NCBI GenBank assembly: GCA_014523665.1
Contig: JAATVR010000325.1
Location: 1 to 9,494, forward strand
Length of the DNA stretch: 9,494 nucleotides
Reading direction: 5' to 3'
From: Nitrososphaerales archaeon TH526
GTDB taxonomy: Archaea > Thermoproteota > Nitrososphaeria > Nitrososphaerales > Nitrososphaeraceae
The notes beneath the pieces are model-generated. The model was not told where the DNA came from and ran no database searches. It saw only the letters and a list, made by a program, of their open reading frames with translations. Every line of letters starts with the position of its first letter. Within the stretch, counting starts at the first letter, position 1. The position numbers were made by a program, and so were the translations under genes. Below are positions 1 through 6,018 of this stretch, piece after piece.

Positions 1-191
1 AGTTTGATCTCATTGAAGCTAATATCAGCATCAGCCTTCTTGATACATATACCACATCTTCCGGTATATATCAAATCGAGTCTCGTCTCTAGGCTGACGT
101 AAGCTGAAGATAATGTAAATATCGCATCTGAATCAGAATTAATTTCTCTACTATCTCCAATACTATCTATGAATCTCTTGAAAAATGTCGT
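1..191 (-). CDS. N-terminal part of an unrecognised protein with a CGIC motif (runs off the left edge, no normal start codon)
   Basis: I do not recognise the family. Reading leftwards from an ACG at 191-189, the minus strand is open to the window edge for 63 codons and reads like a soluble protein. It opens with Phe/Lys/Arg, has an acidic Ser/Asp stretch around residues 10-22, then 'LSSAYVSLETRLDLIYTG', and a C-G-I-C pair at about residues 47-50 that could bind metal or be redox active. An in-frame TAA lies just before the ACG, and no ATG, GTG or TTG is available in this frame. An AGGAGG ribosome-binding site (204-199) sits 7 nt before the ACG, the usual spacing. Alternatively, translation begins at the GTG at 207-205 and one extra base in the A5 run at 181-185 (T5 on the coding strand) breaks the frame; deleting it joins the two frames cleanly. 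So this is either a rare-start gene, a freshly broken gene or an assembly error. Confidence 0.5.
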
Positions 192-198
192 TTATTGT

Positions 199-239
199 CC
201 TCCTCACATTAATTATGTTAATAAGCATTAATATACTAA
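199..239 (-). promoter_or_regulatory. TATA-like box and strong Shine-Dalgarno for the left-edge gene
   Basis: On the minus strand a TATA-like element (TTAGTATATTAATG, 239-226) is followed about 26 bp later by the expected transcript start near 206-208. The next bases are GTGAGGAGG, which contain a strong Shine-Dalgarno core AGGAGG (204-199). The ribosome site argues that translation starts a few bases after it, around 191, rather than at the GTG at 207. Confidence 0.4.
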
Positions 240-769
240 TAATCAAAGTGATATCAGTTTTCGTCGATTAATTCCCACCTAGCGGAAGAAGTATTAAACC
301 TTATTTTGTGGCTGGGACCACCGATTAAATTAACTAGTGAACGTCCATCCCATACCGAGGAAAGTATCAATTCATTTCTAAAATTTTAACAGTATTTGAG
401 CCATAAAATTGCATTTTAGAGCATTTAGAGTTGCAATTCAACTTCGGTGAGTATAGATCTAGTCCTCACAGCACCCAAGGAACGGAATCCATACTACATG
501 GTGTATGGTGTATGATATATGAAGTAGATTCAGCAAATAAAGAATATAGTGTCAGTACCTACTGCAATGTTTCAAAAAAAATAGAATATTTTATGACATT
601 CATACGTTCCACTAATACAGTATCAAATTTACTAACGTTTCTTGCTGCAGTATAATTGCGATAATATGGGCTCTTTTGGAAATCGTTCAGGATCAGAGCA
701 AAAAAAGATAGAGGCAGATGTTGACGTAACTTCCTGCTGTCATTGAATAACATAATACTGTCAATATCG
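240..769. other. Intergenic stretch with no convincing gene
   Basis: About 530 bp lie between two minus-strand genes. The stretch contains an AT-rich dyad (TAAAAT-TGC-ATTTTA, 404-418), a short imperfect 7-bp tandem repeat (ATGGTGT twice and ATGATAT, 498-518) and an A7 run at 700-706, which on the minus strand is a T-run about 65 bp past the end of the protease gene and could help termination. A 74-codon ORF from a TTG at 431 to 655 has a TATA-like ATAAAATT about 25 bp before it, which would suit a leaderless transcript, but its protein has no recognisable features. It is not called. Confidence 0.4.
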
Positions 770-2071
770 TTATGATTGCCCTGTACTATTCTGCTGAATT
801 GAACTTATGGGTCTCTTCTCCAATACTGCATCTAAATCTATTACACTTCCATTCCTGAACACACTTAGAACTACCTTATCGCCGGGGGACTTATTCCCCT
901 CAATATATGATACTAACTGTTCAAACTCTCTAATCTTATCTCCATCAACTGCTACGATTACATCTCCTCCATGTTTTCTACCATATTGATCAATTGTAGT
1001 CCCGTTCAACCCGGCTTTGTCAGCAGGACCAGCCTGTACTATCGTATTTACAGATACTCCCTTCAAATTTTGGGTAATATTTGCAATACTGGCTGCCAAA
1101 TCAGAAGTAAGGGTGGCTCCTGTAAATCCTAGGTATGGATGAGTATAGTTTCCTTCAGCGATCAGAGTTGGAACTATTTTTTGTACTAGGTTGGATGGTA
1201 TTGCGAAATTCACTCCTCCCGGAAAGCCTCCAAAAGTAACTCCGACTACTCTACCCTGAGTGTCCAATAGCGGACCGCCGGAGTTACCTGGATTTACAGC
1301 AGCATCGGTTTGAATTACGTCAGGAATCGAGAAGCCAATACCGGGCGCTGGGACTAATCTGCCTACTTGGCTTACAATACCTGTTGTCATAGTTCCTGCA
1401 AGTCCGTAAGGATTTCCGATGGCGATTACTGGATCACCTACTTGTAAAGCTGACGAATTGGCAAGTTGAAGTGCATTTAGGCGTTGTCCTTGCTCCAAGG
1501 TATTATTTTCTGTTTCAATAATTTTAAGAACCGCTATGTCAATATATGGATCTACCGCTGTGACGTTGGCCCTAGATCTATCTCCATTAGTAAATGTCAC
1601 ATCTACTACCTTGGAGTTTGCAACCACATGATTATTGGTAATAATGTGTCCCTCTTGATCGAATACAAAACCAGATCCCAATGCTGTTCTATTCTCTTGT
1701 GAAGGATCTACAGCGATACCTGTTTGGGGTACCGTTCTAGTTATTTGTACCACGGATCCTTGTGTCTGTTTAAATACATCGTTAAAAACGCTGTTGTTAG
1801 TTCTTGGTAAGGGAAAAACCGGTGAAGAAGTATTTGCCTGTCCTAATTCAGAATCGTAATCATTTTGCAACCCTTGTTGCAGATGAGGGGGTTGGGCATA
1901 GGCAATAGAATCAACCAATTCTGGTGATAAATGAATTAGTAAGAAGGCCAACGCCAGTGAAGTTGCGCACAAAAAAATTGTTGACTTACACCCGGTAATG
2001 GCCTTACCGATCTCATCAAAAGTTATTTTGCCAGTCTCTCTATTGCTTTCATTATTATTGTAATTGCACAT
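770..2071 (-). CDS. Membrane-anchored HtrA/Deg-type serine protease with C-terminal PDZ domain
   Basis: This is probably a trypsin-like (S1C) protease that degrades or refolds damaged proteins outside the cytoplasmic membrane. A hydrophobic segment at residues 30-48 is followed by 'IAYAQ' (56-60), which fits a signal peptide cut before Gln60 or an uncleaved anchor. A Ser/Thr/Asn-rich linker runs to about residue 90. The catalytic triad is readable: His148 in 'ITNNHVV', Asp178 in 'DPYIDIAVLKI' and Ser264 in 'NPGNSGGPLL'; 'GSGFVF' and 'IGNPYGL' are further family motifs. Residues about 310-418 form one PDZ domain ('PYLGF', 'VQAGPADKAGL', 'GGDVIVAVDG'), which normally reads C-termini of client proteins. 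At 433 residues it has the length of a one-PDZ DegS/HtrA-like protein. The ATG at 2071 is supported by a TATA-like box about 25 bp upstream. It stands alone, with no operon partner. The protease family is near certain; the client is unknown. Confidence 0.95.
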   Translation of the reverse strand: MCNYNNNESNRETGKITFDEIGKAITGCKSTIFLCATSLALAFLLIHLSPELVDSIAYAQPPHLQQGLQNDYDSELGQANTSSPVFPLPRTNNSVFNDVFKQTQGSVVQITRTVPQTGIAVDPSQENRTALGSGFVFDQEGHIITNNHVVANSKVVDVTFTNGDRSRANVTAVDPYIDIAVLKIIETENNTLEQGQRLNALQLANSSALQVGDPVIAIGNPYGLAGTMTTGIVSQVGRLVPAPGIGFSIPDVIQTDAAVNPGNSGGPLLDTQGRVVGVTFGGFPGGVNFAIPSNLVQKIVPTLIAEGNYTHPYLGFTGATLTSDLAASIANITQNLKGVSVNTIVQAGPADKAGLNGTTIDQYGRKHGGDVIVAVDGDKIREFEQLVSYIEGNKSPGDKVVLSVFRNGSVIDLDAVLEKRPISSIQQNSTGQS

Positions 2072-2090
2072 TTTTTCTTATCTTCTCATT

Positions 2091-2100
2091 GAATAAAGGA
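2091..2100 (-). promoter_or_regulatory. TATA-like box of the HtrA-type protease gene
   Basis: TCCTTTATTC on the minus strand is centred about 25 bp before the ATG at 2071. This matches the archaeal TBP-site-to-transcript-start distance, so the mRNA is probably leaderless. No Shine-Dalgarno is seen, in keeping with that. Confidence 0.35.
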
Positions 2101-2166
2101 TTTGACTATTGTGTGTTTTGGCAATTCTTGGCCGAACATATTGTATAAGCTCCATTCTAAAGAAGC

Positions 2167-2439
2167 TTACAGAGGTATTGGTATCCGAACAATCGATGAG
2201 AGGTAACCGAATTCCCCCGTACAGACGATCTGCGAGTCACGGAGGTAGACGACGCCTTTAGTCAAGGGCACTACATCACAATTAGTAGATGAACAGATTC
2301 GCAACGATCTTACCGTATTGTAACCCTGATCGTCTAAATTTACGTTTATCTCTCGATTCGGAGTGTAAGCTTAAGTGGGTGATGGGGTTGCGGCATTTTC
2401 AATTCTTAAATCACCCTGTATTTTGCCTCTACTAATCAC
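2167..2439 (-). pseudogene. Possible decayed minus-strand ORF with one in-frame stop
   Basis: The 450 bp between the protease and the regulator hold no intact gene above 60 codons. On the minus strand one frame can be read from a GTG at 2439-2437 to a TAA at 2169-2167, with a single internal TAA at 2373-2371. The first piece has 22 codons. The second has 67 and reads like protein, with three cysteines ('ICSSTNCDVV', 'IVCTGEFG') and a hydrophobic end 'SSIVRIPIPL'. No family is recognised. A competing 48-codon plus-strand ORF (ATG 2289 to TAA 2435) covers part of the same DNA, so the long open frames may just reflect the locally higher GC content. An imperfectly placed dyad CGATC...GATCG occurs at about 2313-2340. 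This is a weak call. Confidence 0.2.
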
Positions 2440-2452
2440 CTAAAAAGGGGAA

Positions 2453-2480
2453 TTAATATATATTGCGAGAGATATAAAAT
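2453..2480 (+). promoter_or_regulatory. Promoter region of the winged-helix regulator
   Basis: Two TATA-like elements precede the gene at 2521: TTAATATATATT (2453-2464), which contains the 10-bp palindrome AATATATATT (2455-2464), and GATATAAAAT (2471-2480). The second would place the transcript start near 2502, giving a leader of about 20 nt. A six-codon mini-ORF (ATG 2510 to TAG 2530) overlaps the start of the regulator gene in another frame. Confidence 0.4.
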
Positions 2481-2520
2481 TGACTGGCTAGGACGGCTTA
2501 GCAATAGAAATGAGTGAAAA

Positions 2521-3666
2521 ATGGATCTAGACAATAGCAAGGAATCATCTAATGGCGTTGATAAGATAGGTAATAACAGCAAGAGTAATGTATTTCCTGG
2601 AGCACGAAAAGTAGGAAGACAAAAACGAGAAACAAGAGAAACTGAGAAGGTTTTATCAGGGACACCCGAAATGAGGTTAAGGACCGTGCCTGACTCATTC
2701 CAATTGTTTTCTCTATTGTCTGACAGAGGATCAGTTAATCTCTTAAAAGCAGCATATACTGGTCTTAAGACTAATTCCTCGAATTTTGTTGGAAACATGA
2801 GTAAGAGACAGTTTTATACTAGATTGAGGCGTCTTTGTGACTTTGGTTTAATAGAAAAGCGAGACGTGGGAGTGACAGGGAGTGGTAGGTCAATGTATAG
2901 AACGACTTCACTAGGTTCTATAATTTATAATGGACATATTGAAACAATGGAACAAGCCCTCTCTAATTATTGGGAGCTGAAAGCGATAGACATCTTAAAA
3001 ACAAACCCAAATTTTCCACCCGTTCAGAAGGATGCGATCATCAATCAATTGGTGCAATCAAATGATAGCCTTAACAGAATGTTGAATTCGACATATTTGT
3101 CTAGCTTTTCTGTTATAAAGGACTTTAATCGCCTCATCATTGAGGTGATGCGTGTTCTCGATAACGCACAAAAGAATGTTTATTTCGCTTCCCGATATCA
3201 TGACTCCCACGTGTCAAGCAAGTTATTTGAGACATTTTCAAAAGGAATTGGACTGCATATCATCGATAGTACCCCTGAACAAATCAGTCTGGAAAAAAGG
3301 ATTAACGCAATAGTTAGAAAAGCACCTAATCGAGATACATTTAAAATGATCGATAAGATGATTCGTGCTCCGTCAAATAAATTTGAGCTTCTTAGGGTCT
3401 CAGACCTTCCTGTTAGCTTTATAGTAGTTGATGAACTTCAAGTAGTCTATGAAACTGTTAACCATACTAATCCCCAACAGTTCACAAGCGCATTAGCATG
3501 TTACGATGACGCATACTTAGCTCAACAATTTATCAAATACTTCAAGATCTTATCAGAGAAAGCCCATGTGCCTCAGATAATTCAGACAGCCGAATCAAAA
3601 ACCTTGAGTTCAAATAGGACTAGATCATCCACATCAACACATTCGGGCAATGGCAAAAAGTACTAA
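2521..3666 (+). CDS. Winged-helix transcriptional regulator with TrmB-like C-terminal domain
   Basis: This is a likely DNA-binding regulator of 381 residues. Residues 1-50 are polar and basic, probably disordered. Residues about 55-135 form a winged helix: 'DSFQLFSLLSDRGSVNLLKAAYTG' resembles the first helices, 'MSKRQFYTRLRRLCDFGLIEK' (93-113) the recognition helix, and 'GSGRSMYRTTSLGSII' (120-135) the wing. This pattern is common in archaeal ArsR/TrmB-type repressors. Residues about 190-345 ('VLDNAQKNVYFASRYHD', 'LPVSFIVVDELQVVYE') resemble the phospholipase-D-like sensor part of TrmB proteins, here without catalytic HKD motifs, so a ligand- or signal-sensing role is inferred. The tail (350-381) is rich in Ser, Thr, Asn and Lys. 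The ATG at 2521 is the first in-frame start after the TATA elements. It stands alone on the plus strand, and its target cannot be told from the neighbours. Confidence 0.8.
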   Translation: MDLDNSKESSNGVDKIGNNSKSNVFPGARKVGRQKRETRETEKVLSGTPEMRLRTVPDSFQLFSLLSDRGSVNLLKAAYTGLKTNSSNFVGNMSKRQFYTRLRRLCDFGLIEKRDVGVTGSGRSMYRTTSLGSIIYNGHIETMEQALSNYWELKAIDILKTNPNFPPVQKDAIINQLVQSNDSLNRMLNSTYLSSFSVIKDFNRLIIEVMRVLDNAQKNVYFASRYHDSHVSSKLFETFSKGIGLHIIDSTPEQISLEKRINAIVRKAPNRDTFKMIDKMIRAPSNKFELLRVSDLPVSFIVVDELQVVYETVNHTNPQQFTSALACYDDAYLAQQFIKYFKILSEKAHVPQIIQTAESKTLSSNRTRSSTSTHSGNGKKY

Positions 3667-3690
3667 ACTGCCAAGTACACAATAGACGAC

Positions 3691-4173
3691 ATGGAGCAAG
3701 CAGGTTACTTTTTCAACAACTCTGAAGAAACTATCTGATTACACAGTTTATTTACACAGTATCGTTATTTCTTCTAATAGTTTCTGTTTTTTTTGCTGCT
3801 CATATCTGATTCAAAAGCATACTACATCAATTCATCGACACTTGAGTTTTCGCCAAGTCTAGTTTATTACCCTATCATATGGCTGGGATCACGAACCTAA
3901 GACGAAGTTTGACTTGAGCTATCCAAAAGAGTATTACAATAAAAATATCACTTCTAAAATCAAAGTTGATTGTTCTGGTCAAGAACGACTCAATTTTTGG
4001 TAGCCATAATAGGACCTTTGTTTGCTAACATTATCCCCAATCAGCAAACACTCGGGAATCTAATGATAATTGAGCACCTGATATTATTACCTATTGCAAG
4101 AGCTATGGCATCGGAAGAACTATCTGAAGAAAAGCGAGAGGACTCGCCTATCACCAAGAATAAGGTCTGTTGA
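3691..4173 (+). pseudogene. Frameshifted remnant of a small exported or membrane protein gene
   Basis: Between the regulator and the convergent zinc-ribbon gene, protein-like sequence continues in successive plus frames. ATG 3691 begins 'MEQAGYFFNNSEET' and stops at 3738. From 3726 a second frame gives a hydrophobic 'FIYTVSLFLLIVSVFFAA' that looks like a signal peptide or membrane helix and stops at 3809. From 3781 a third piece reads 'SDSKAYYINSSTLEFSPSLV'. From 3863 to 4003 comes 'GWDHEPKTKFDLSYPKEYYN' and on to 'SGQERLNFW'. From 3970 to 4173 the last piece contains 'LVAIIGPLFANIIPN' and an acidic/basic end. Joined by single-base changes, for example in the T8 run at 3787-3794 and the T5 run at 3994-3998, they make one protein of about 150 residues with an N-terminal membrane segment. 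No family is recognised. Either the gene has decayed or the assembly has indels at homopolymers. Confidence 0.4.
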
Positions 4174-4192
4174 GACCAAGTTACGTTGTTGC

Positions 4193-4215
4193 TGAGTGCT
4201 GTAAGACAGTGCTCA
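4193..4215 (+). terminator. Hairpin downstream of the remnant gene, possible terminator
   Basis: TGAGTGCTGT, loop AAG, ACAGTGCTCA forms a 10-pair stem in RNA, including two G-U pairs, about 20 nt after the last stop of the remnant gene. It is followed by TTCTTAAAA rather than a clean T-run. A second short inverted repeat, GGTCT-GTTG-AGACC (4164-4177), spans that stop codon. Terminator function is an inference. Confidence 0.3.
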
Positions 4216-4301
4216 TTCTTAAAATACGTGAACGGATTTGCTGGCGTACAGGTTTTACAGGATAAATAAAATGTCAGTCATTTAGCCATACAATTACAAT
4301 T

Positions 4302-4313
4302 ACAAGTACTTGT
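4302..4313. repeat. Perfect 12-bp palindrome
   Basis: ACAAGTACTTGT is a perfect palindrome in the 165-bp gap between the remnant gene and the convergent zinc-ribbon gene. It directly follows a short tandem of ATTACA/CAATTA units (about 4288-4303). It could be a protein-binding site, but its place past the 3' end of both genes gives no clear role. Confidence 0.35.
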
Positions 4314-4340
4314 GCCGTGTGATCATCATCATGCAATTTC

Positions 4341-4547
4341 TTATTGCAAGTTAGCCCCACAGAATGGACATTCGTGAATTCCACGTAATATCTTTTTCCG
4401 ACATTTCGGACATCGTGGCTTGAATATTGTTGCAAGAATGACAACTCCTACTGCTCCTAACCCAAGGCCTACTAGAAAATCCGAGTAGCTACGTTTGTCC
4501 CGTCCGTCTGAATTAGATTTATTATTCTTGTCCATTATTATTTTCAC
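4341..4547 (-). CDS. Small membrane-anchored zinc-ribbon protein
   Basis: The protein has 68 residues. Its N-terminus is polar (Lys/Asn/Asp-rich, residues 1-22). A glycine-rich hydrophobic helix at about 23-42 ('FLVGLGLGAVGVVILATIF') should cross the membrane. It ends in a zinc ribbon with two CxxC knuckles: Cys46 and Cys49 in 'CPKC', Cys60 and Cys63 in 'CPFC'. Such proteins are common in archaea, and no reaction can be assigned. The positive residues just after the helix suggest that the ribbon faces the cytoplasm. The GTG at 4547 lies about 25 bp from a TATA-like AGTATAATAT (4566-4575), which fits a leaderless mRNA; the ATG at 4535 would give 64 residues and is equally possible. It lies 112 bp after the PIN-like gene on the same strand, with its own promoter. 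Confidence 0.7.
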   Translation of the reverse strand: MKIIMDKNNKSNSDGRDKRSYSDFLVGLGLGAVGVVILATIFKPRCPKCRKKILRGIHECPFCGANLQ

Positions 4548-4659
4548 AAGACCTATACATGAGAGATATTATACTAAACGACATACTTCTCTATCAAAGT
4601 TCTTGGTTATATCTCTTGTACCACTTCTAACAAGATCAAATCTATCCGGAAACAGTATT

Positions 4660-5247
4660 CTATAGTCTCTTGATTCTATACCTTATGGTATTATAAATTA
4701 TTCTTACAGCATTACCAGTTCCTTTCGACTTGACTAATATTGCCTTGGGTAATAGTTTATCATAGAGTTCTTTGTCAGAAGTCAGTAGAAACACCGGGAT
4801 AGCTTTGTAGGAACCCACAATCCGTATTATCTCAATATCAGAGCTGCCCGTAGGCACAATATCTATATAGCAGTTTAGAGGGTATTGCATCGCTCGCAAT
4901 TTGCGTAGTAGCACTAACATATTTGATTTACCTAGACCACGCCTGGTTGATTCATCAATGACTAATACTGCGGCGAAGTAATCATAAGGCGTTCTACTTA
5001 TCAACGTGAGCGAGAGTTCTCTGTATGAGTCCCATTTCCTTTCGTGGTATATAGAGTCATTATACTCTTGACCAGGTAATCGCAGCGATTGTCTCTGCGG
5101 CGGCCACTTTTTCAGCGTATTAGGCAGATCTTCTCTGTAATGAATACACGACAAAAATCTTCTACAATAGTAGCAAAATCCACACTGGTCACAGATAGGG
5201 TATAAAAGCGTCGGAATATATTCCGAGTAGCAATTAAGACATTTCAT
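4660..5247 (-). CDS. Cys-cluster protein with PIN-like (putative RNase) C-terminal domain
   Basis: The protein has 195 residues in two parts. Residues 1-36 hold seven cysteines: Cys3, Cys6, Cys19, Cys22, Cys25, Cys28 and Cys34, in the order CxxC, CxxC, CxxC, C, which should bind one or two zinc ions. Residues about 92-192 resemble small PIN-like domains (Mut7-C/DUF5615 type). 'VLVIDES' has acids at 98-99, 'SSDIEIIRI' has Asp137 and Glu139, and 'FLLTSDKELYDKL' has Asp158 and Asp163, followed by 'AILVKSKG'. In that fold these acids hold the metal ions that cut RNA. If so, this is a zinc-dependent nucleic-acid-binding RNase, or a catalytically reduced relative of one. The match is by eye only. 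A Shine-Dalgarno GAGG (5257-5254) lies 6 nt before the ATG, and a TATA box is centred near 5297. No antitoxin-like partner is seen next to it. Confidence 0.7.
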   Translation of the reverse strand: MKCLNCYSEYIPTLLYPICDQCGFCYYCRRFLSCIHYREDLPNTLKKWPPQRQSLRLPGQEYNDSIYHERKWDSYRELSLTLISRTPYDYFAAVLVIDESTRRGLGKSNMLVLLRKLRAMQYPLNCYIDIVPTGSSDIEIIRIVGSYKAIPVFLLTSDKELYDKLLPKAILVKSKGTGNAVRIIYNTIRYRIKRL

Positions 5248-5251
5248 ATCG

Positions 5252-5304
5252 ATCCTCGAATATTCCTATTTAGAATGATTTCATTACTAGTATATTTTAA
5301 TTTA
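5252..5304 (-). promoter_or_regulatory. Promoter and Shine-Dalgarno of the PIN-like gene
   Basis: On the minus strand TAAATTAAAATATA (5304-5291) is a good TATA box. The transcript would start near 5270, giving a leader of about 20 nt that carries GAGGAT (5257-5252) at proper spacing to the ATG at 5247. Unlike most genes here, this one appears to have a leader. Confidence 0.45.
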
Positions 5305-5408
5305 ACCTACAGAAAAGAGCATAAAGAAAACAAAACAATAACAACAGCCTCCAACCAAAATTCATATATTTTCATTTTTTGCTGCCTTAGCTTACGCTCA
5401 ATAACTGG

Positions 5409-5442
5409 GAAAAAATAAGAGTTTGGAGGTCTAAATATAGAC
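5409..5442 (-). terminator. Hairpin plus T-run after the small exported protein gene
   Basis: Just past the stop at 5448 the minus strand has GTCTA-TATT-TAGAC (5442-5429), followed some 15 nt later by a T6 run (the A-run near 5410-5415). The stem is only 5 bp, so intrinsic termination is likely to depend mostly on the T-run. Confidence 0.3.
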
Positions 5443-5447
5443 GTTAC

Positions 5448-5678
5448 TTACGGTGTTGTTGTCGTAGGAGGAGTTGCCATTCCACTTCCTGCCATATCAG
5501 AACCAGTCATATTTCCTTCTGTATAGTTACCTCCACTTGACATATTGTCGCCCTGTGCAAATGCTGGTGTTAGCATCAATGTTCCACCTGTTGTTGTTAC
5601 TAGCACTGCGGCAGATAAGGTAGCAACTGCGGCGAAGATGGTTGTCAAGAGAATTCTTCTGTTTATATTAGAGTTCAT
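5448..5678 (-). CDS. Small exported protein, Thr/Met/Gly/Ser-rich
   Basis: From the ATG at 5678 the protein has 76 residues. A clear signal peptide comes first: 'NRRILL' gives the positive N-region, then a long Ala/Thr/Val hydrophobic core, then 'LTPAFAQ', with cleavage expected before Gln. The mature part is only about 35 residues: Asn, Ser, Gly, Thr and Met with repeated 'GNMTGSDMAGSGM'-like wording, and a Pro/Thr tail 'TPPTTTTP'. N-glycosylation sequons (N-x-S/T) occur in 'NMSS', 'NYTE' and 'NMTG'. No enzyme motif or cysteine is present, so a surface or cell-envelope role is inferred. The ATG at 5678 is favoured over the TTG at 5687, because a TATA box (CACTATATAG, 5710-5701) lies 26 bp upstream, as in a leaderless gene. 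The family is not recognised. Confidence 0.65.
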   Translation of the reverse strand: MNSNINRRILLTTIFAAVATLSAAVLVTTTGGTLMLTPAFAQGDNMSSGGNYTEGNMTGSDMAGSGMATPPTTTTP

Positions 5679-5938
5679 CGAGTGCAAGTATAACCATAAA
5701 CTATATAGTGGTTATATATTGCGTCAGTCTCCGCCTTCATTAGTACATTATTCTTAATGCTCTATAATAATGACAATAACAACTAAGCAAGTAACATAAA
5801 CATGATGAAAGGCTTTTAGGGTTTGTGCTGGATGTAGTCTTAGTGCTAATACATAGTAACGATAGCTATAAAGCGACGTGAAATGCTCGAGGCCTTGAAT
5901 ATTTGCTCTCATCACTATTAATAATTATGCCCTGTGTC

Positions 5939-5960
5939 TGATAAATCTATTAGTTTATCA
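5939..5960. repeat. Inverted repeat, candidate operator or recombinase site
   Basis: TGATAAA-TCTATTAG-TTTATCA has perfect 7-bp arms and an 8-bp spacer, just before the TATA box of the recombinase gene. Arms of this size around a 6-8 bp spacer are also the layout of tyrosine-recombinase core sites, so it may be an operator or a crossover site. Both are inference. Confidence 0.4.
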
Positions 5961-5970
5961 AGCATAGACC

Positions 5971-5998
5971 TTTATAAATATAAAAGACTTATAAGTCT
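5971..5998 (+). promoter_or_regulatory. TATA box and 14-bp palindromic operator candidate of the recombinase gene
   Basis: TTTATAAATATAA (5971-5983) is a strong archaeal TATA box. It is followed at once by AGACTTATAAGTCT (5985-5998), a perfect 14-bp palindrome that lies between the TATA box and the expected transcript start near 6002-6008. A dimeric repressor bound there would block polymerase recruitment, so the integrase is probably tightly controlled. Confidence 0.5.
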
Positions 5999-6018
5999 CA
6001 GGTTTCATTTTAATCAAG

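Larger units (their letters stand above)
5679..6018. promoter_or_regulatory. Divergent promoter region between the small exported protein and the recombinase
   Basis: These 340 bp separate two divergent genes. On the left is the TATA box for the exported protein (5701-5710), with a further ATATATAAC (5712-5720) behind it. On the right are the recombinase promoter elements: the dyad at 5939-5960, TATA at 5971-5983 and a palindrome at 5985-5998. The middle has no recognised RNA or protein gene. A 52-codon minus ORF (ATG 5912 to TAA 5754) with a hydrophobic C-terminus has no promoter support. This may be the left boundary of an integrated element, but no repeat pair or tRNA end was found to prove it. 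Confidence 0.45.

Noticed and set aside
498..518. Short tandem ATGGTGT/ATGATAT as a possible CRISPR-like or satellite repeat
   Set aside because: Only two exact 7-bp units and one imperfect unit, with no spacers; too short to mean anything by itself.
431..655. 74-codon plus-strand ORF with TTG start and a TATA-like box 25 bp upstream
   Set aside because: The protein has no recognisable motif, no ribosome site and an odd Cys/Tyr/Ser-rich composition; the TATA match may be chance in AT-rich DNA.
559..753. 64-codon minus-strand ORF after the protease gene
   Set aside because: It begins inside the likely 3' untranslated region of the protease, overlaps the T-run that may end its transcript, and reads like non-coding sequence.
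2289..2435. 48-codon plus-strand ORF (ATG 2289)
   Set aside because: No ribosome site or family; it competes with the minus-strand frame over the same DNA, so at most one is real.
2436..2798. 120-codon minus-strand ORF overlapping the regulator start
   Set aside because: It is the shadow of the winged-helix gene: Leu/Ser-rich low-complexity translation, and the plus frame has a clear domain.
5754..5912. 52-codon minus-strand ORF with hydrophobic C-terminus
   Set aside because: No TATA box at the right distance and no Shine-Dalgarno; it ends just behind the promoter of the small exported protein.
5679..6018. Possible tRNA gene or attachment site at the element's left edge
   Set aside because: I looked for a T-arm (GTTCRA-like) and CCA-side acceptor pairing and saw none.
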